DNA of 64,000 bases from Rahnella victoriana (GCF_004330295.1 NZ_SJOJ01000027.1:1-64000); one strand, 5' to 3'; positions 35,715 to 46,369 are shown, numbered from the stretch's first letter. Translations and numbers: made by a program. The notes: generated by a model from the sequence alone, not told the origin.

Positions 35715-36767
35715 TCAGCGATGCCCGTAGACGCGTGGTTGCGTGTAGTGATCAATCAATGGCACGGTGATATTGGCCAGTAAAACCGCGAAGGCGATGC
35801 CATCCGGATAGCCGCCGTAACTGCGGATCAGCCAGACCAGCAAACCAATCAGCGCGCCGAAAATCAGGCGGCCTTTTGGCGTGGTGGACGCCGTCACCGG
35901 ATCGGTGGCGATAAAGAACGCGCCGAGCATGGTCGCGCCGGAGAACAGCCCGACGAGTGGTGATGAATAGTGTTCAGGGGCCAGACCCCACGCGATACCG
36001 GCACAGACTGCCAGCATACCCAGCATGGCAACCGGAATGTGCCAGCTGATGATTTTTCGCCACATCAGGAACAGCCCGCCGGCCAGAAAACCGAGGTTGA
36101 TCCACTGCCAGCCCAGCCCGGCGAGCGTCCCGCTGAACAGCGGCGTCCCGAGGATCTGATCGGCGGTATGACCGGAACGCAGCCCGGTTTTAAACGCATC
36201 CAGCGGTGTCGCCTGCGTCACGCCATCAACGTTCATGTTCAGCTGATAGGCGGTCAGATCCTGACTGTTATGGCCGGTGAAAATGGTCAGCAGCGTGTCG
36301 GTGAATCCGACATGATGATGTTGCAGGGCGTCCGGCGGCAGCCAGGTGGTCATCTGCACCGGGAACGAAATCAGCAGCACCACATAACCTACCATGGCCG
36401 GGTTAAACGGATTCTGACCAAGCCCGCCGTAAAGTTGTTTGGCGATGATGATGGCGAAAATCGTGCCGAGCACCACCATCCACCACGGCCCCAGCGGCGG
36501 CAGGCTGATGCCCAACAGCACGGCGGTCAGCAGGGCGCTGTTATCGCCGAGACGTTTTTTCACCGGCAGTTTGCGCAGCTGTAATACCGCGCCTTCTGCC
36601 AGCAGGGCAATCACGATAGCCAGCGTCAGCTGGACCAGCGTGCCGTAACCGAAAAACCACACCTGAGCGATCAGGCCGGGAATACAGGCCAGGATCACCA
36701 TCATCATGATGGTGCTGGTGTTCTGGCGGTTATGCGTAAAAGGTGAACTTGCGATCCTGAAGGCCAT
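35715..36767 (-). CDS. rsxD: RsxD, membrane subunit with covalent flavin
   Basis: This 350-residue polytopic subunit is homologous to NqrB/RnfD. The flavinylation motif SGAT occurs in [22 protein letters not shown] near residue 275. There are roughly nine to ten membrane helices. The ATG directly follows the rsxC stop codon, showing tight coupling. It takes part in electron transfer across the membrane in the Rsx complex. Confidence 0.95.
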   Translation of the reverse strand: MAFRIASSPFTHNRQNTSTIMMMVILACIPGLIAQVWFFGYGTLVQLTLAIVIALLAEGAVLQLRKLPVKKRLGDNSALLTAVLLGISLPPLGPWWMVVLGTIFAIIIAKQLYGGLGQNPFNPAMVGYVVLLISFPVQMTTWLPPDALQHHHVGFTDTLLTIFTGHNSQDLTAYQLNMNVDGVTQATPLDAFKTGLRSGHTADQILGTPLFSGTLAGLGWQWINLGFLAGGLFLMWRKIISWHIPVAMLGMLAVCAGIAWGLAPEHYSSPLVGLFSGATMLGAFFIATDPVTASTTPKGRLIFGALIGLLVWLIRSYGGYPDGIAFAVLLANITVPLIDHYTQPRVYGHR

Positions 36768-38873
36768 CTATTCCTCGTTCGACATTGTCTGAGCGGCTTT
36801 ACGGGCCTTAACTCGTGCGATCGCAGCAGCCACGGCGGCTTTGCGTGGATCGCTTTCTTGTTGTTTTGGTTCTGTTTCTTCGGCGTCTGCTTCCTGCGCC
36901 TCACTCTGCGCGGCGGCTTTTTTGGCTTTGGCACGGGCGATGGCGGCAGCCACGGCGGCCTTGCGTTTATCGTCTGCGGAAGGTTCTGCAGGTGACGCTG
37001 TCACGTTTTCCTGTGCATTCGCCGTCTGCGCGGCGGCCGCTTTTTTGGCTTTCACGCGGGCAATCGCGGCCGCGACAGCCGCTTTGCGGTCATCCTCAGC
37101 AGAAGCGGGCGCGGCAACGGCCAGTTCGCTTTCTTTCGCTTCGACCACAACGCCGCTGTTACCGGCTTTTTTGGCTTTCACACGCGCAATGGCGGCGGCG
37201 ACGGCGGCTTTGCGGTCATCTTCTGCGGAAGGCGGCGTTTCAGGCACCGGCTCGGAGGCCACCGGAATTTCCTGTTCTGCGGCGGCTTTTTTCGCTTTGG
37301 CACGGGCAATAGCTGCGGCCAGCGCGGCTTTACGCGGATCGGCTTCAGCCGGTTTTTCTGCCACGGTTTCCGTGACCAGCGCTTGTTCTGCCGGGACGTC
37401 GTCCAGTTTCACGGCCGCTTTCTGATGTTTCTCTTCGCGCGCTAATTTCTCGCGCTCCATGCGCGCCTGTTTGGCTTCGAAACGCGCTTTGGCTTCGGTA
37501 GCGCGGGCGGTCTCTGCATCGATGGCGCGGATTTCGGCCTTTTCCTGCCGGTAATACTGCACCAGCGGAATATTGCTCGGACAGACATACGCGCAGGCAC
37601 CGCATTCGATACAGTCGAACAGATTATGCTTGCGCGCTTTCTCGTGTTCTTCGCCTTTACTGAACCAGTAAAGTTGCTGCGGCAGTAAACCGGCCGGGCA
37701 GGATTCGGCGCACAGGCTGCAACGGATACAGGCTTCTTCCTGCTCCTGTTGACCCAGCTCGGATTCCGACGGAGCCAGCAGGCAGTTGGAAATTTTGACC
37801 ACAGGGACATTGAGCGACGGCAGGGTAAAGCCCATCAGCGGACCGCCCATGATCACCATCTTTTTGTCGCCCTGCGGCTGCAACTGGCCTTCATGCATCA
37901 GGTGTTCAATCGGCGTACCGAGACGCGCCCAGACGTTGCCCGGCTTTGCCATGGCTTCGCCGGTCAGCGTCACCACGCGCTCGATCAGCGGCTCGCCGTC
38001 AATGATCGCGCGTTTGATGGCGTAGACCGTGCCGACGTTTTGCATCAGCACGCCAATGGCGGACGAGTGGTGGCCCTTCGGCACTTCGAGACCGGTGAGG
38101 ATCTTGGTCAGCTGTTTGGCACCGCCGGACGGGTATTTGGTGGGGATCACCCGCACTTCAATCCGCACGCCGTCAGTGATCTCCGCCTTAATGGCCGTTT
38201 TAAACGCGGCGATGGCTTCCGGTTTGTTATCTTCGATGCCGATCAGCACGCGTTCAGGATGCAACATATGGCACAGAATGCGCGTGCCCTGCAGGATCTC
38301 CGCAGCGTGTTCCTGCATCAGCCGGTCATCGGCGGTGATGTAAGGTTCACATTCGGCAGCATTGAGGATCAGCGTGCGGGTAGACGTCAGGCCGCCGGCC
38401 AGTTTGCTGGCGGTCGGGAAACCGGCACCGCCCAGCCCGGCGATCCCCGCCTGACTGATGCGCTGATTCAGCTCATCGGCTGAAAGCTGGCGGTAATCAG
38501 CCACGAATTCACGCTCGCACCAGGTGTCCTGACCGTCGGCGGCGATCAACACGCACAGTTCTTTCAGGCCGGAAGGGTGCGCGGTGATGTGCGGCTCGAT
38601 GGCGGTGATCACGCCGGACGTCGGGGCGTGAACCGGCACGGTGCGGCCGCGACCGGTGGTCAGCGGCTGACCTTTCAACACCCGGTCACCGGCTTTCACA
38701 CACAGCTCGCCCTCAGGGCCGAGGTGTTGCTGAAGAGGGATGATAAAACGCTCAGGCAGCGGCACGTTGCGCAGCGGAACGTGGCTCGACTGAGTCTTCA
38801 TTTCAGGCGGATGAATACCGCCGTCGAAGTCCCAGATTTTGTCTTTTTTGAGCGCGGCAAACAGATTGAACAT
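36768..38873 (-). CDS. rsxC: RsxC, NADH/FMN- and iron-sulfur-containing subunit with Ala/Lys repeat tail
   Basis: This 701-residue peripheral subunit starts at the ATG at 38873 ([18 protein letters not shown]); a further 4 codons upstream are open but overlap rsxB. Residues ~130-360 form the NADH/FMN (Complex1_51K-like) part with [12 protein letters not shown]. Two [4Fe-4S] motifs follow near residues 385-435 ([12 protein letters not shown] and [16 protein letters not shown]). The last ~200 residues hold five copies of an Ala/Lys helix ([17 protein letters not shown]) with acidic spacers. Such tails are known in enteric RsxC and vary in copy number. Confidence 0.94.
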   Translation of the reverse strand: MFNLFAALKKDKIWDFDGGIHPPEMKTQSSHVPLRNVPLPERFIIPLQQHLGPEGELCVKAGDRVLKGQPLTTGRGRTVPVHAPTSGVITAIEPHITAHPSGLKELCVLIAADGQDTWCEREFVADYRQLSADELNQRISQAGIAGLGGAGFPTASKLAGGLTSTRTLILNAAECEPYITADDRLMQEHAAEILQGTRILCHMLHPERVLIGIEDNKPEAIAAFKTAIKAEITDGVRIEVRVIPTKYPSGGAKQLTKILTGLEVPKGHHSSAIGVLMQNVGTVYAIKRAIIDGEPLIERVVTLTGEAMAKPGNVWARLGTPIEHLMHEGQLQPQGDKKMVIMGGPLMGFTLPSLNVPVVKISNCLLAPSESELGQQEQEEACIRCSLCAESCPAGLLPQQLYWFSKGEEHEKARKHNLFDCIECGACAYVCPSNIPLVQYYRQEKAEIRAIDAETARATEAKARFEAKQARMEREKLAREEKHQKAAVKLDDVPAEQALVTETVAEKPAEADPRKAALAAAIARAKAKKAAAEQEIPVASEPVPETPPSAEDDRKAAVAAAIARVKAKKAGNSGVVVEAKESELAVAAPASAEDDRKAAVAAAIARVKAKKAAAAQTANAQENVTASPAEPSADDKRKAAVAAAIARAKAKKAAAQSEAQEADAEETEPKQQESDPRKAAVAAAIARVKARKAAQTMSNEE

Positions 38874-38874
38874 G

Positions 38875-39441
38875 TTACTCCGCATGGATGATCTGAACCG
38901 GAATGGATTGCAAATCCCACTTCCAGTTTGCGGTGGTGGTTTTGACCGGCAGCATTTCGATGCAGTCCGTCGGGCAAGGCGCGACGCAGAGATCGCAGCC
39001 GGTACATAAATCGGTGATCACGGTGTGTACGGCGCGGGTGGCACCGACAATGGCATCCACCGGACAGGCCTGAATGCACTTGGTGCAGCCGATGCAGTTG
39101 CTTTCGTCGATATACGCCACTTTACGCACCGGAACGGCCGCAGCGGCGTCTTCGCCCATCGGCTGAGGTTCAACGTTCAGCAGGGTGGCCAGCTTAAGCA
39201 TGACGGCTTCGCCGCCCGGCACACATTTGTTGATGTTGTCGCCATTGGCGACCGCTTCGGCGTAAGGTTTGCAGCCGGGATAGCCGCACTGTGCGCACTG
39301 GCTTTGCGGCAGGATATCGTCAATCTGATCGACAACCGGGTTGCCTTCCACGGCAAAACGACGCGAGGCGTACCCCAGCAGCAGGCCAAACACCAGCGCC
39401 AGTGCGGTCAGCGCGCCAATCGCTACCCATAATTCAAACAT
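38875..39441 (-). CDS. rsxB: RsxB, ferredoxin-like subunit
   Basis: This 188-residue protein has an N-terminal membrane-anchor helix. A CxxC...C cluster follows in [18 protein letters not shown], binding one [4Fe-4S]. Two further clusters are bound by [16 protein letters not shown] and [17 protein letters not shown]. It passes electrons between RsxC and the flavin subunits. The end of rsxA and its ATG share one base. Length and motif order are as in E. coli RsxB. Confidence 0.96.
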   Translation of the reverse strand: MFELWVAIGALTALALVFGLLLGYASRRFAVEGNPVVDQIDDILPQSQCAQCGYPGCKPYAEAVANGDNINKCVPGGEAVMLKLATLLNVEPQPMGEDAAAAVPVRKVAYIDESNCIGCTKCIQACPVDAIVGATRAVHTVITDLCTGCDLCVAPCPTDCIEMLPVKTTTANWKWDLQSIPVQIIHAE

Positions 39442-40022
39442 CAGAATTTCACCAGACCTGTGAAGCCCATAAAGGCTAATGACATCAGGCCAGCCGTGAC
39501 CAGTGCAATCGACGATCCTTTAAACGGCGCAGGCACGTCAGCGACCACCAGACGTTCACGAATAGCGGCAAACAGCACCATCACCAGTGAGAAGCCCAGC
39601 GACGCGGCAAAACCGTACAGCGCGGATTGCATAAAGTTGAACTGCTGATTGATGTTCAGCAGCGCCACGCCGAGCACGGCGCAGTTAGTGGTGATCAGCG
39701 GCAGGAAGATACCCAGCAGGCGATACAGTGACGGGCTGGTTTTGCGCACCACCATTTCGGTGAACTGCACGACGACCGCGATCACCAGGATAAACGCCAT
39801 AGTGCGCAGGTAGACCAGCCCCAGTGGCATCAGAATGAAGGTATTCACGATCCACGAGCAGATATTCGACAGGGTGATCACGAACGTGGTCGCCAGCCCC
39901 ATGCCAATGGCGGATTCAAGTTTCTTGGAGACGCCCATAAACGGGCACAGGCCAAGAAATTTGACCAGCACAAAGTTATTCACCAGCACGGTGCCGACAA
40001 AAAGTAATAAATAAGAGGTCAT
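39441..40022 (-). CDS. rsxA: RsxA, electron transport complex subunit A
   Basis: This 193-residue integral membrane subunit is homologous to NqrE/RnfA, with six helices. Conserved motifs are [35 protein letters not shown] and [12 protein letters not shown], each contributing a Cys proposed to coordinate a membrane iron-sulfur centre. It is the first rsx gene; ydgK lies 40 bp upstream in the same direction. Confidence 0.96.
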   Translation of the reverse strand: MTSYLLLFVGTVLVNNFVLVKFLGLCPFMGVSKKLESAIGMGLATTFVITLSNICSWIVNTFILMPLGLVYLRTMAFILVIAVVVQFTEMVVRKTSPSLYRLLGIFLPLITTNCAVLGVALLNINQQFNFMQSALYGFAASLGFSLVMVLFAAIRERLVVADVPAPFKGSSIALVTAGLMSLAFMGFTGLVKF

Positions 40023-40062
40023 GACAATTGCCCGGACATAATAAACATTAAAAACCTCAGGG

Positions 40063-40503
40063 TTATTCCGTGAAGGTTTCTTTTACCCGCAGTGAGCGTT
40101 TGAAATAAGGCACAAAGACTGCGGCGGCCAATAAAGGTAACAATAAGTTACGTACGGCCAAATCATCGGTAACTGGCGAGAATGCAAAGGCTTTTACCGC
40201 CAGAAGCACGGTGCACAACAACCAGATAATAAACATTTTGGGTAAGACGCGTGCGCGCTTACAAAATTGCCACAAAACCGCGACGGTAAATAACCCCATC
40301 GCCAGCGTGGTCACCACTGAAAAATACCATTGCAGGGTAAACGCCTGCGAATTGGTGATTAAGTATTCACGCGATTCCGGCATAAATAAGGCCATTGAAA
40401 ACAGAAACAGCATTAATACCACGCTCAGCAGCGTTACAATCAGATACGCCATCGGGGCCAGTAACCACCCGCCAATACGTTTATAGCCCGGATTATTCGA
40501 CAT
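40063..40503 (-). CDS. ydgK: DUF2569 membrane protein (YdgK)
   Basis: This 146-residue protein has four predicted membrane helices. It opens with the [13 protein letters not shown] segment typical of DUF2569. The same gene precedes rsxA in E. coli, where it is called ydgK; its function is unknown. The ATG at 40503 gives the usual length; five extra codons upstream are open. It probably starts the rsx transcript. Confidence 0.82.
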   Translation of the reverse strand: MSNNPGYKRIGGWLLAPMAYLIVTLLSVVLMLFLFSMALFMPESREYLITNSQAFTLQWYFSVVTTLAMGLFTVAVLWQFCKRARVLPKMFIIWLLCTVLLAVKAFAFSPVTDDLAVRNLLLPLLAAAVFVPYFKRSLRVKETFTE

Positions 40504-40620
40504 AAAAGCTTTTCTCACGCTGGTTTCGCCATCAAATCAGCACAGGGAAACTTCCCCGACCTTCAAGGCGCAGTAGCTTAACCTGTGAGAGACATTCTCG
40601 TTATCGTATTTATGTGATCA

Positions 40621-40744
40621 ATACCTTAATCCTTCACGCCGTCTCTGCGTTGGCTGCCTTCACGCGCCCCGGTCACATACTTTTGTATGCTCCCGGGGAC
40701 ACGCTCAGTTGCCGCCTTGATACAGCCTGAATGCTTCAGGTATT
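40621..40744. repeat. ERIC element 1
   Basis: The core CGCCCCGGTCACATACTTTTG with GTATGCTCCCGGGGACACG is a diverged form of the ERIC palindrome, and the flanks include TTGCCGCCTTGATACAGCC. Length (~124 bp) and symmetry are as expected. It lies between the ydgK promoter region and the 3' end of dcuC. Confidence 0.85.
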
Positions 40745-40759
40745 AAAGCGGGAGAAGTT

Positions 40760-42127
40760 TTAATGCACCGGCACCAGAATTTCGGTGGCGACGATCACTA
40801 CAATCAGACCGACCAGTACCGGCACGGAGGTGCGCTTAACCACTTCGAATGGCGAGATTTTTGCCATACCGGCCACGGCGACAACGACGCCGGAAACCGG
40901 GGAGATAGTGCGTCCGAGGTTGGAGGCCTGCAACATCGGAATGACCAGATATTCCGGGTTGATGCCCATTTTTGTGGCCAGTTTCGGGATCAGTTCAACG
41001 AAGGCGTAAAACGAAGCATTGCCGGAGCCGGTGGTCATCGCAGCCAGCACGGTGATCACCACCAGTACCAGCATCATCACAATGCTGCCGGAGCCAAAGT
41101 TTTGTGCCAGTCCGATCAGGCTGCTGATAAAGCCGACAGTGCTTAAACCCTGGGCGAATACGCCAGCCGCCACCAGCAGCATCACCACGTTGGCGAACGC
41201 ATCCGCCATGCCGCGATAGGCGACGTCCAGCCCGGCAAACACGGCTTTGCCGTTACGGTTACGCACGGTTTCAATAATGGCGGTGAGCAACATACAAATC
41301 ACCAGAATGGTGATGATATGCAGATTCGGCCCCCATTTGCCGTCAAAAATCAGCACACCAATAATCGGCGTGAACGGCAAAATGGCGTAGAAAGCGGGCG
41401 CATTGGTTTCAATCACATCATCTGCGTTGGAATCGACGGCGTCCGCGAGCGCGGTGGTATCGCGTTTATCCAGATAGCGTTGCCAGAAGAAGTGCGCGAC
41501 CGCCATCGCCACAATGGCCGCAATGGAAATCGGCAGGGTGACTTTGAAGGCGAAATCCACCAGCGGCATGTTCGCCGCCTGCGCGGCCAGCACCACATCG
41601 CCGGAAGTCGGGGAAAGAATGATTGCCGCAGGGGAAGCACAAATCGCCGCCGCCGCGCCCCGGCTGATGCCGACGTTGACCATGATCGGGAACAGTGTCG
41701 CCATCAGCAGCACACCCAGACCGGTTGCCGACGATACCGCCAGTGACATCAGGCAGGCCAGAATATAGGCCGCGACCATCAGAATGTACGGTGAGTTGAT
41801 CATCTGCAACGGCCGCGACGCCAGCTTCACGACGACATCATTGGCACCGATGTGGGTCATATACGCGGCAAATCCGCACAACATCATGATCATCATGCCG
41901 AGATCGCCACCGCGACTCATCAGCAGAATTTTGACGTACTCCACGATATCCGTCGCATTCCAGCCGGTGCTTTTGGTGCCTTCCGGCAGGATGCTGTGAC
42001 CCATTATTGCGCTGATAATCAGCAATAATAAGCCGCCGACCATCAGTACGCCGGTGGGCGAATAGCCTTTGATGATGTAGCGCCCGACAAACACGGCGAC
42101 CACCAGTCCGATCAGTAATTCCAGCAT
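40760..42127 (-). CDS. dcuC: DcuC, anaerobic C4-dicarboxylate transporter
   Basis: This 455-residue polytopic transporter of the DcuC family has roughly 12 membrane segments. Characteristic stretches are GYSPTGVLMVGGLLLL, SSATGLGVLLMATLFPIMVNVGISRGAAAA and GSGNASFYAFVELIP. It exports succinate and exchanges C4-dicarboxylates during fermentation. The ATG at 42127 follows GGGGAATAC; the frame opens 16 codons earlier without support. A weak FNR-like TTGAT-AAGT-GTCAT lies at 42208-42221. Confidence 0.93.
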   Translation of the reverse strand: MLELLIGLVVAVFVGRYIIKGYSPTGVLMVGGLLLLIISAIMGHSILPEGTKSTGWNATDIVEYVKILLMSRGGDLGMMIMMLCGFAAYMTHIGANDVVVKLASRPLQMINSPYILMVAAYILACLMSLAVSSATGLGVLLMATLFPIMVNVGISRGAAAAICASPAAIILSPTSGDVVLAAQAANMPLVDFAFKVTLPISIAAIVAMAVAHFFWQRYLDKRDTTALADAVDSNADDVIETNAPAFYAILPFTPIIGVLIFDGKWGPNLHIITILVICMLLTAIIETVRNRNGKAVFAGLDVAYRGMADAFANVVMLLVAAGVFAQGLSTVGFISSLIGLAQNFGSGSIVMMLVLVVITVLAAMTTGSGNASFYAFVELIPKLATKMGINPEYLVIPMLQASNLGRTISPVSGVVVAVAGMAKISPFEVVKRTSVPVLVGLIVVIVATEILVPVH

Positions 42128-42283
42128 TATTGTATTCCCCGAGATTAAATTTGGATCCAAGTGAAAGGCGGGCACTTTGCCGAAATAACGGTGCGGGCGT
42201 TATGACACTTATCAATTATGGGTGATGAAAGGCGGGGGAATATTAAAATATGTGATGCCTGTTCAGAGGAGGAACCGGTGCGA

Positions 42284-42410
42284 CTCCTCCCCCTGCGAAG
42301 GGGGAGGCGGGGAGGGGGTTTTAAGGGCTGACACCGGGTTTGAGCGAACTTCAACTTATTGATTTCGCTTTAATACCCCACCCCAACCCTCCCCTTCGCA
42401 GGGGAGGGAG
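42284..42410. repeat. GC-rich palindromic intergenic repeat, copy C
   Basis: This is a full-length copy (about 127 bp) with a few substitutions in the central segment relative to copies A and B. It lies between the 3' end of the FAD monooxygenase gene and the upstream region of dcuC, both on the minus strand. Confidence 0.87.
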
Positions 42411-42444
42411 TTGACCGTGCGCATCCTTATGTTTGCCTGAAAAA

Positions 42445-43653
42445 TCAAAGCTTCGGGATTTCCCGATAAAACCCGACCCCAATCAGACGGCCGAACAAAA
42501 ACGGAATGAATTTCCGCCCGCGCAGCCACAATTCCATACGGGATGGCGGTCGGGTGCGCTTCTTCTGTCCTGCCTTACTGATCATAATCTGTAACGCCTG
42601 CGTGGCCCAGGTCGGGAACGTCCGGCGGCGCTGGATACGTTTTAAGTGTCGCAGCGTCAGGCGTCCGGCTTTCAGCGGCTCAGTAATGATATTCGCCGTC
42701 GCCACTGCATCCTGAATCGCCAGATTCACGCCGACGCCGCCAATCGGTGACATCGCATGGGCCGCGTCGCCGATGCACAGCAATCCCGGTTTCGCCCATT
42801 CTTTCAGGCGGTCGATACGGATCACCAGCAGGCGCACATCGTCCCAGCCGGTGATGTCTTCCTCAAGCCGTGCGCGTTCGAAAGGTGACACTTCCGCCAG
42901 GAGGTCGAGAAAGGGCGCGATGCCCTGCGCTTTAAGCGTATCCAGGCTGTCTTTCGGGATCGAATAACCGCACTGCCAGTAATCGCCGCGGTCGATCATG
43001 ATGAAGTTTTTCTTCGGCCCGCGATGCCCCATCGACCACTGCGGATCGTCCGGGCGTTTGTTGATTTTCAGCCACAGCACGTCGCGCGGTGCGCCATAAC
43101 GGCGGATTTCCATCCCGGCCTGTTCGCGTACGACCGAATTACGCCCGTCACAACCCACCACTAAATCGGCGTCAAAATGCCGCGTTTCGCCGTTTACGTC
43201 TGCCACAACGCCTGAAACCTGACCGGTATTCTCCAGTAACGACAGCACCTGCGCGTTATGGATCAGACGGAAGTTCGGCAGTTGCGCGGCTTTGCTGGCG
43301 ATAAAATTGAGGAAATCCCACTGCGGCATAAAGGCGATAAATTTGCATTGCGTCGGCAGGTGGCTGAAATCCGCCAGCGTGGTTTCCTTGCCGTTGATTT
43401 CGCCGTAAAGCTTCTCTGCGCGCTGATGTGGCAGGGCGAGAAACTCATCGAGAAAACCCAGTTGCCAGATGATGTCCAGCGTCGAAGGATGAATGGTGTC
43501 ACCGCGAAAATCGCGCAAAAAATCGCGATGTTTTTCCAGCACCGTGACGTCAATCCCCTGACGCGCCAGAAGATACCCCAGCATTAATCCTGCGGGACCG
43601 CCGCCGACAATGCAGCAGGATGCCGCTGTGGAAGTCTCTGTGTTCGCTGTCAT
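42445..43653 (-). CDS. FAD-dependent oxidoreductase (UbiH/p-hydroxybenzoate hydroxylase-like)
   Basis: This 402-residue flavoprotein monooxygenase has the N-terminal dinucleotide-binding motif VGGGPAGLMLGYLLARQGIDV, the DLVVGCDGRNSVVRE (DG) motif near residue 170, and the second FAD motif LLCIGDAAHAMSPIGGVGVNLAIQDAV near residue 300. Members hydroxylate aromatic rings with NAD(P)H and oxygen; the substrate is unknown. It has no membrane segment and stands alone. A good Fur box lies 30 bp upstream of the ATG, suggesting derepression in iron limitation. Confidence 0.83.
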   Translation of the reverse strand: MTANTETSTAASCCIVGGGPAGLMLGYLLARQGIDVTVLEKHRDFLRDFRGDTIHPSTLDIIWQLGFLDEFLALPHQRAEKLYGEINGKETTLADFSHLPTQCKFIAFMPQWDFLNFIASKAAQLPNFRLIHNAQVLSLLENTGQVSGVVADVNGETRHFDADLVVGCDGRNSVVREQAGMEIRRYGAPRDVLWLKINKRPDDPQWSMGHRGPKKNFIMIDRGDYWQCGYSIPKDSLDTLKAQGIAPFLDLLAEVSPFERARLEEDITGWDDVRLLVIRIDRLKEWAKPGLLCIGDAAHAMSPIGGVGVNLAIQDAVATANIITEPLKAGRLTLRHLKRIQRRRTFPTWATQALQIMISKAGQKKRTRPPSRMELWLRGRKFIPFLFGRLIGVGFYREIPKL

Positions 43654-43682
43654 ACCTGCCTGCCTTACCGGATGAATTCACA

Positions 43683-43697
43683 TGATAACAATTATCA
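43683..43697 (-). promoter_or_regulatory. Fur box upstream of the FAD monooxygenase gene
   Basis: TGATAAC-A-ATTATCA matches the 7-1-7 Fur consensus TGATAAT-N-ATTATCA at 13 of 14 arm positions. It is within 45 bp of the start codon, where bound Fur would block transcription. Only the minus-strand gene starts here. Confidence 0.7.
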
Positions 43698-43815
43698 TTT
43701 GCACCGGTGTGCGTCAATTCATCCCGTGCGACATCTCAGAACATTTCCTGCACAGGGGCGTAACAAATCCTGTCCTTTTTGCACCGTTGAGCAGGTGGAG
43801 GAGTTTTCTCATTTG

Positions 43816-43868
43816 CTCCTCCCCCTGCGAAGGGGGAGGTTGGGAGGGGGTTTTAAGGGCTAACACCC
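43816..43868. repeat. GC-rich palindromic repeat, copy D (left half only)
   Basis: It matches the first ~53 bp of the family (left hairpin, then GGGTTTTAAGGGCTAACACCC) and stops abruptly. The right end is missing, showing truncation. It lies between the monooxygenase promoter region and the 3' end of ynfM. Confidence 0.82.
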
Positions 43869-43902
43869 TTTGTGTTCTGGTCTATTAAAAGTTGACACCC
43901 CA

Positions 43903-45195
43903 TTAAGCGGCTTTTGCCTCAGAAAGCCGCATCAACCGGACCCCGACGCCCACGCCGGCAATCAGCATCAGACTGATAAATCCGGTGATCCCGTACCATC
44001 CGTACGCGTGCCAGAAGAAGCCGCCTAATGTCCCGGCGACGCTCGATCCCGCGTAGTAGCTGAACAGATATAAAGACGAGGCCTGACCTTTCGCACGACG
44101 CGCACGACGGCCGATCCAGCCGCTGGCGACGGAGTGGGCGGCGAAGAAACCGCCGGTGACCAGGATCATACCGATGAAAATCAGCCAGACCGGTGAGAAG
44201 GCGGTGATCACAATCCCCAGCAGCATCAGCGCCGTCGCGCCGATCAGCACCGGCCCGCGGCCATATACACCGGTCAGCACACCGGCTTTCGGCGAACTGT
44301 AAGTACCCATCAGATAGACGATGGAGAGGATCCCAACAATCGCCTGACTCAGGTTGTAAGGCGATGACAGCAGGCGGTAACCGATGTAGTTAAACATGGT
44401 CACGAAGCTGCCCATCAGCAGGAAACCTTCGGCGAAAAGTAACGGTAAACCGCTGTCGCGCCAGTGCAGCTTGAAGTTAATCAGCAATTTGCGTGGTTTC
44501 AGCGAACTGGCACGAAAATGCTTAGACGGCGGCAGGATGCGCCAGAACATGATCGCCGCCGCGAGGGCGAAGAAGCCCACCACGGCCACGGCGATACGCC
44601 ATGAGAAGAAATCGGTCAGTACACCGCTGACCAGACGGCCACTCATACCGCCGATAGAGTTGCCGCTGATGTACAAGCCCATTGAGAAAGCCACCACGCT
44701 GGGGTGAATTTCTTCGCTGAGATAGGTCATCGCCACCGCCGCCACGCCGCTCAGCGACAGGCCGATCAGGGCGCGCATAATCAGAATGCCATCCCAGCTT
44801 TGCATAAACGAACACACCAGTGTGCAACCGGCGGCAAGCAGTAACGCCACCACCATCACCGATTTTCGCCCGACAGCATCAGATACCGGCCCGGTGAACA
44901 GCAGGCCAATCGCCATTAAACCGGTAGATAACGACAGCGACAAACTGCTGGTCGCCGGTGAAACACCAAAATCATGCGAGAGCACCGGCAGGATCGGCTG
45001 AACGCAATACAACAACGCAAAGGTCGCCAGACCGGCTGAAAACAATGCCAGCGTGACGCGGATAAATTGCGGTGTACCACGTTTGATAAAAGGGGTTTTA
45101 AGACCGGAGCGGGCGACAGGGGTTTGGGGATTTAACTCGTCGTCGTTAACTGAATCACTGGCTGGTGCAGCGGAAATCCGCCGGGAGGTTTTCAC
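43903..45195 (-). CDS. ynfM: MFS transporter YnfM
   Basis: This 430-residue, 12-helix major-facilitator protein contains GTPQFIRVTLALFSAGLATFALLYCVQPILPVL, MTYLSEEIHPSVVAFSMGLYISGNSIGGMSGRL and KGQASSLYLFSYY, near-identical to E. coli YnfM. It has a slightly longer polar N-terminus of about 40 residues. It is divergent from the LysR gene ynfL across 142 bp, as in E. coli. The role is an unassigned efflux activity, with arabinose export reported for related proteins. Confidence 0.92.
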   Translation of the reverse strand: MKTSRRISAAPASDSVNDDELNPQTPVARSGLKTPFIKRGTPQFIRVTLALFSAGLATFALLYCVQPILPVLSHDFGVSPATSSLSLSLSTGLMAIGLLFTGPVSDAVGRKSVMVVALLLAAGCTLVCSFMQSWDGILIMRALIGLSLSGVAAVAMTYLSEEIHPSVVAFSMGLYISGNSIGGMSGRLVSGVLTDFFSWRIAVAVVGFFALAAAIMFWRILPPSKHFRASSLKPRKLLINFKLHWRDSGLPLLFAEGFLLMGSFVTMFNYIGYRLLSSPYNLSQAIVGILSIVYLMGTYSSPKAGVLTGVYGRGPVLIGATALMLLGIVITAFSPVWLIFIGMILVTGGFFAAHSVASGWIGRRARRAKGQASSLYLFSYYAGSSVAGTLGGFFWHAYGWYGITGFISLMLIAGVGVGVRLMRLSEAKAA

Positions 45196-45337
45196 TGTAA
45201 GTCCTTAATACGGGGCGCTGTAAAACTTAATTTTAAAATGTGTAAGAATTTTAACGCTGAGGCAGTTATTGTCTAATATATTAATTACTCGAAAACGATA
45301 TGTTTAAAGTATCAATCAGGACACATTGATCGCCGCC

Positions 45338-46237
45338 ATGAACCACATCGAACTGCGTCATTTGCGTTATTTCATCGCCGTGGCTGACGAGCTGCATTTT
45401 GGCCGCGCCGCAGAACGTTTGCACATTTCCCAGCCGCCGCTGAGCCAGCAAATTCAGGCACTGGAAACCCATCTCGGGGCGGCGCTGTTTTACCGTAATA
45501 ACCGCAGCGTGCGGCTGACCCAGGCGGGGCAGGCTTTTTTGCAGGAAGCGCGGCAGATTTTACAGCGGGTGGATGAAGCCTCGGCGCAGGCGGCGCGGAT
45601 ACATCGCGGTGAGTCAGGCAACCTGACGCTCGGGCTGACCTCTTCAGCCCCGTTTCTGCGCCGTGTGTCCCGTACATTGCACCGTTTCCGTCTGACCTAT
45701 CCGGGCGTCAATATCCGTATCGAGCAGCTCAACAGCAAACAGCAGATCGAGCCGTTGCTGGAGGGAAAACTGGATCTGGGCATTATGCGTAACGGCGAAT
45801 TGCCGGACGAGCTGGAACATCATCTGGTGCTGTCCGAGCCGCTGATCGCCGTGGTGCATAAAGACCACCCGCTGAATGCACTGGCCGACGGGGAACTGAC
45901 CTTTCAGCATCTGGCCGATCAGCCGTTTGTTTTTTTCTCCAAAGATGTCGGCACGTCACTGTACGACGATATTCTCGGCCAGCTGAAAGCACAGGGGATC
46001 ACGCCCTTTATCACCCAGGAAGTGGGCGAGCCGCTGACCATCATCGGGCTGGTGGCGGCCGGACTGGGAGTCTCCATTTTGCCTGCGTCTTATCTGCGCA
46101 TTCAGGTCGAGGGCGTGCGTTATTTGCGGTTTGGTGAAATGCAGGGGACGACGGAACTCTGGCTGGTGAATCACGCACGGCGTCCGGTGACCGCCGCGAC
46201 ACGCGCTTTTATGGATTTGCTGTTACACGAAGAGTGA
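45338..46237 (+). CDS. ynfL: LysR-family regulator YnfL
   Basis: This 299-residue regulator has the N-terminal HTH RHLRYFIAVADELHFGRAAERLHISQPPLSQQI and a C-terminal effector domain with LGLTSSAPFLRRVSRTLHRF and EVGEPLTIIGLVAAGLGVSILPAS. The order ynfM-ynfL-mlc-ynfK matches E. coli. The ATG at 45338 begins NHIELRHLRYF; a TTG four codons earlier is less likely. It probably controls the divergent ynfM. Confidence 0.9.
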   Translation: MNHIELRHLRYFIAVADELHFGRAAERLHISQPPLSQQIQALETHLGAALFYRNNRSVRLTQAGQAFLQEARQILQRVDEASAQAARIHRGESGNLTLGLTSSAPFLRRVSRTLHRFRLTYPGVNIRIEQLNSKQQIEPLLEGKLDLGIMRNGELPDELEHHLVLSEPLIAVVHKDHPLNALADGELTFQHLADQPFVFFSKDVGTSLYDDILGQLKAQGITPFITQEVGEPLTIIGLVAAGLGVSILPASYLRIQVEGVRYLRFGEMQGTTELWLVNHARRPVTAATRAFMDLLLHEE

Positions 46238-46369
46238 AGGCGGCGAGGGCCGAACATGCTGTATTTCCAGTCAATTCTGAGTACCTTTTCACGTAATTTG
46301 TGCACCAAATCACATAACGAATCAAATAGTTGACGACATATGACAAAAACCCCAACATAGCCCTAATCT

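Noticed and set aside
36790-37345. Possible CRISPR-like direct repeats
   Set aside because: Repeat units are in frame within rsxC, differ in spacer length and encode an Ala/Lys helix.
36841-37425. Ala/Ser-rich open frame opposite the rsxC repeats
   Set aside because: It arises from the Ala/Lys repeat DNA read in antisense; low complexity, no homology.
42208-42221. FNR site upstream of dcuC
   Set aside because: One half (TTGAT) is good, but the other (GTCAT) matches only partly; too weak to list as a site.
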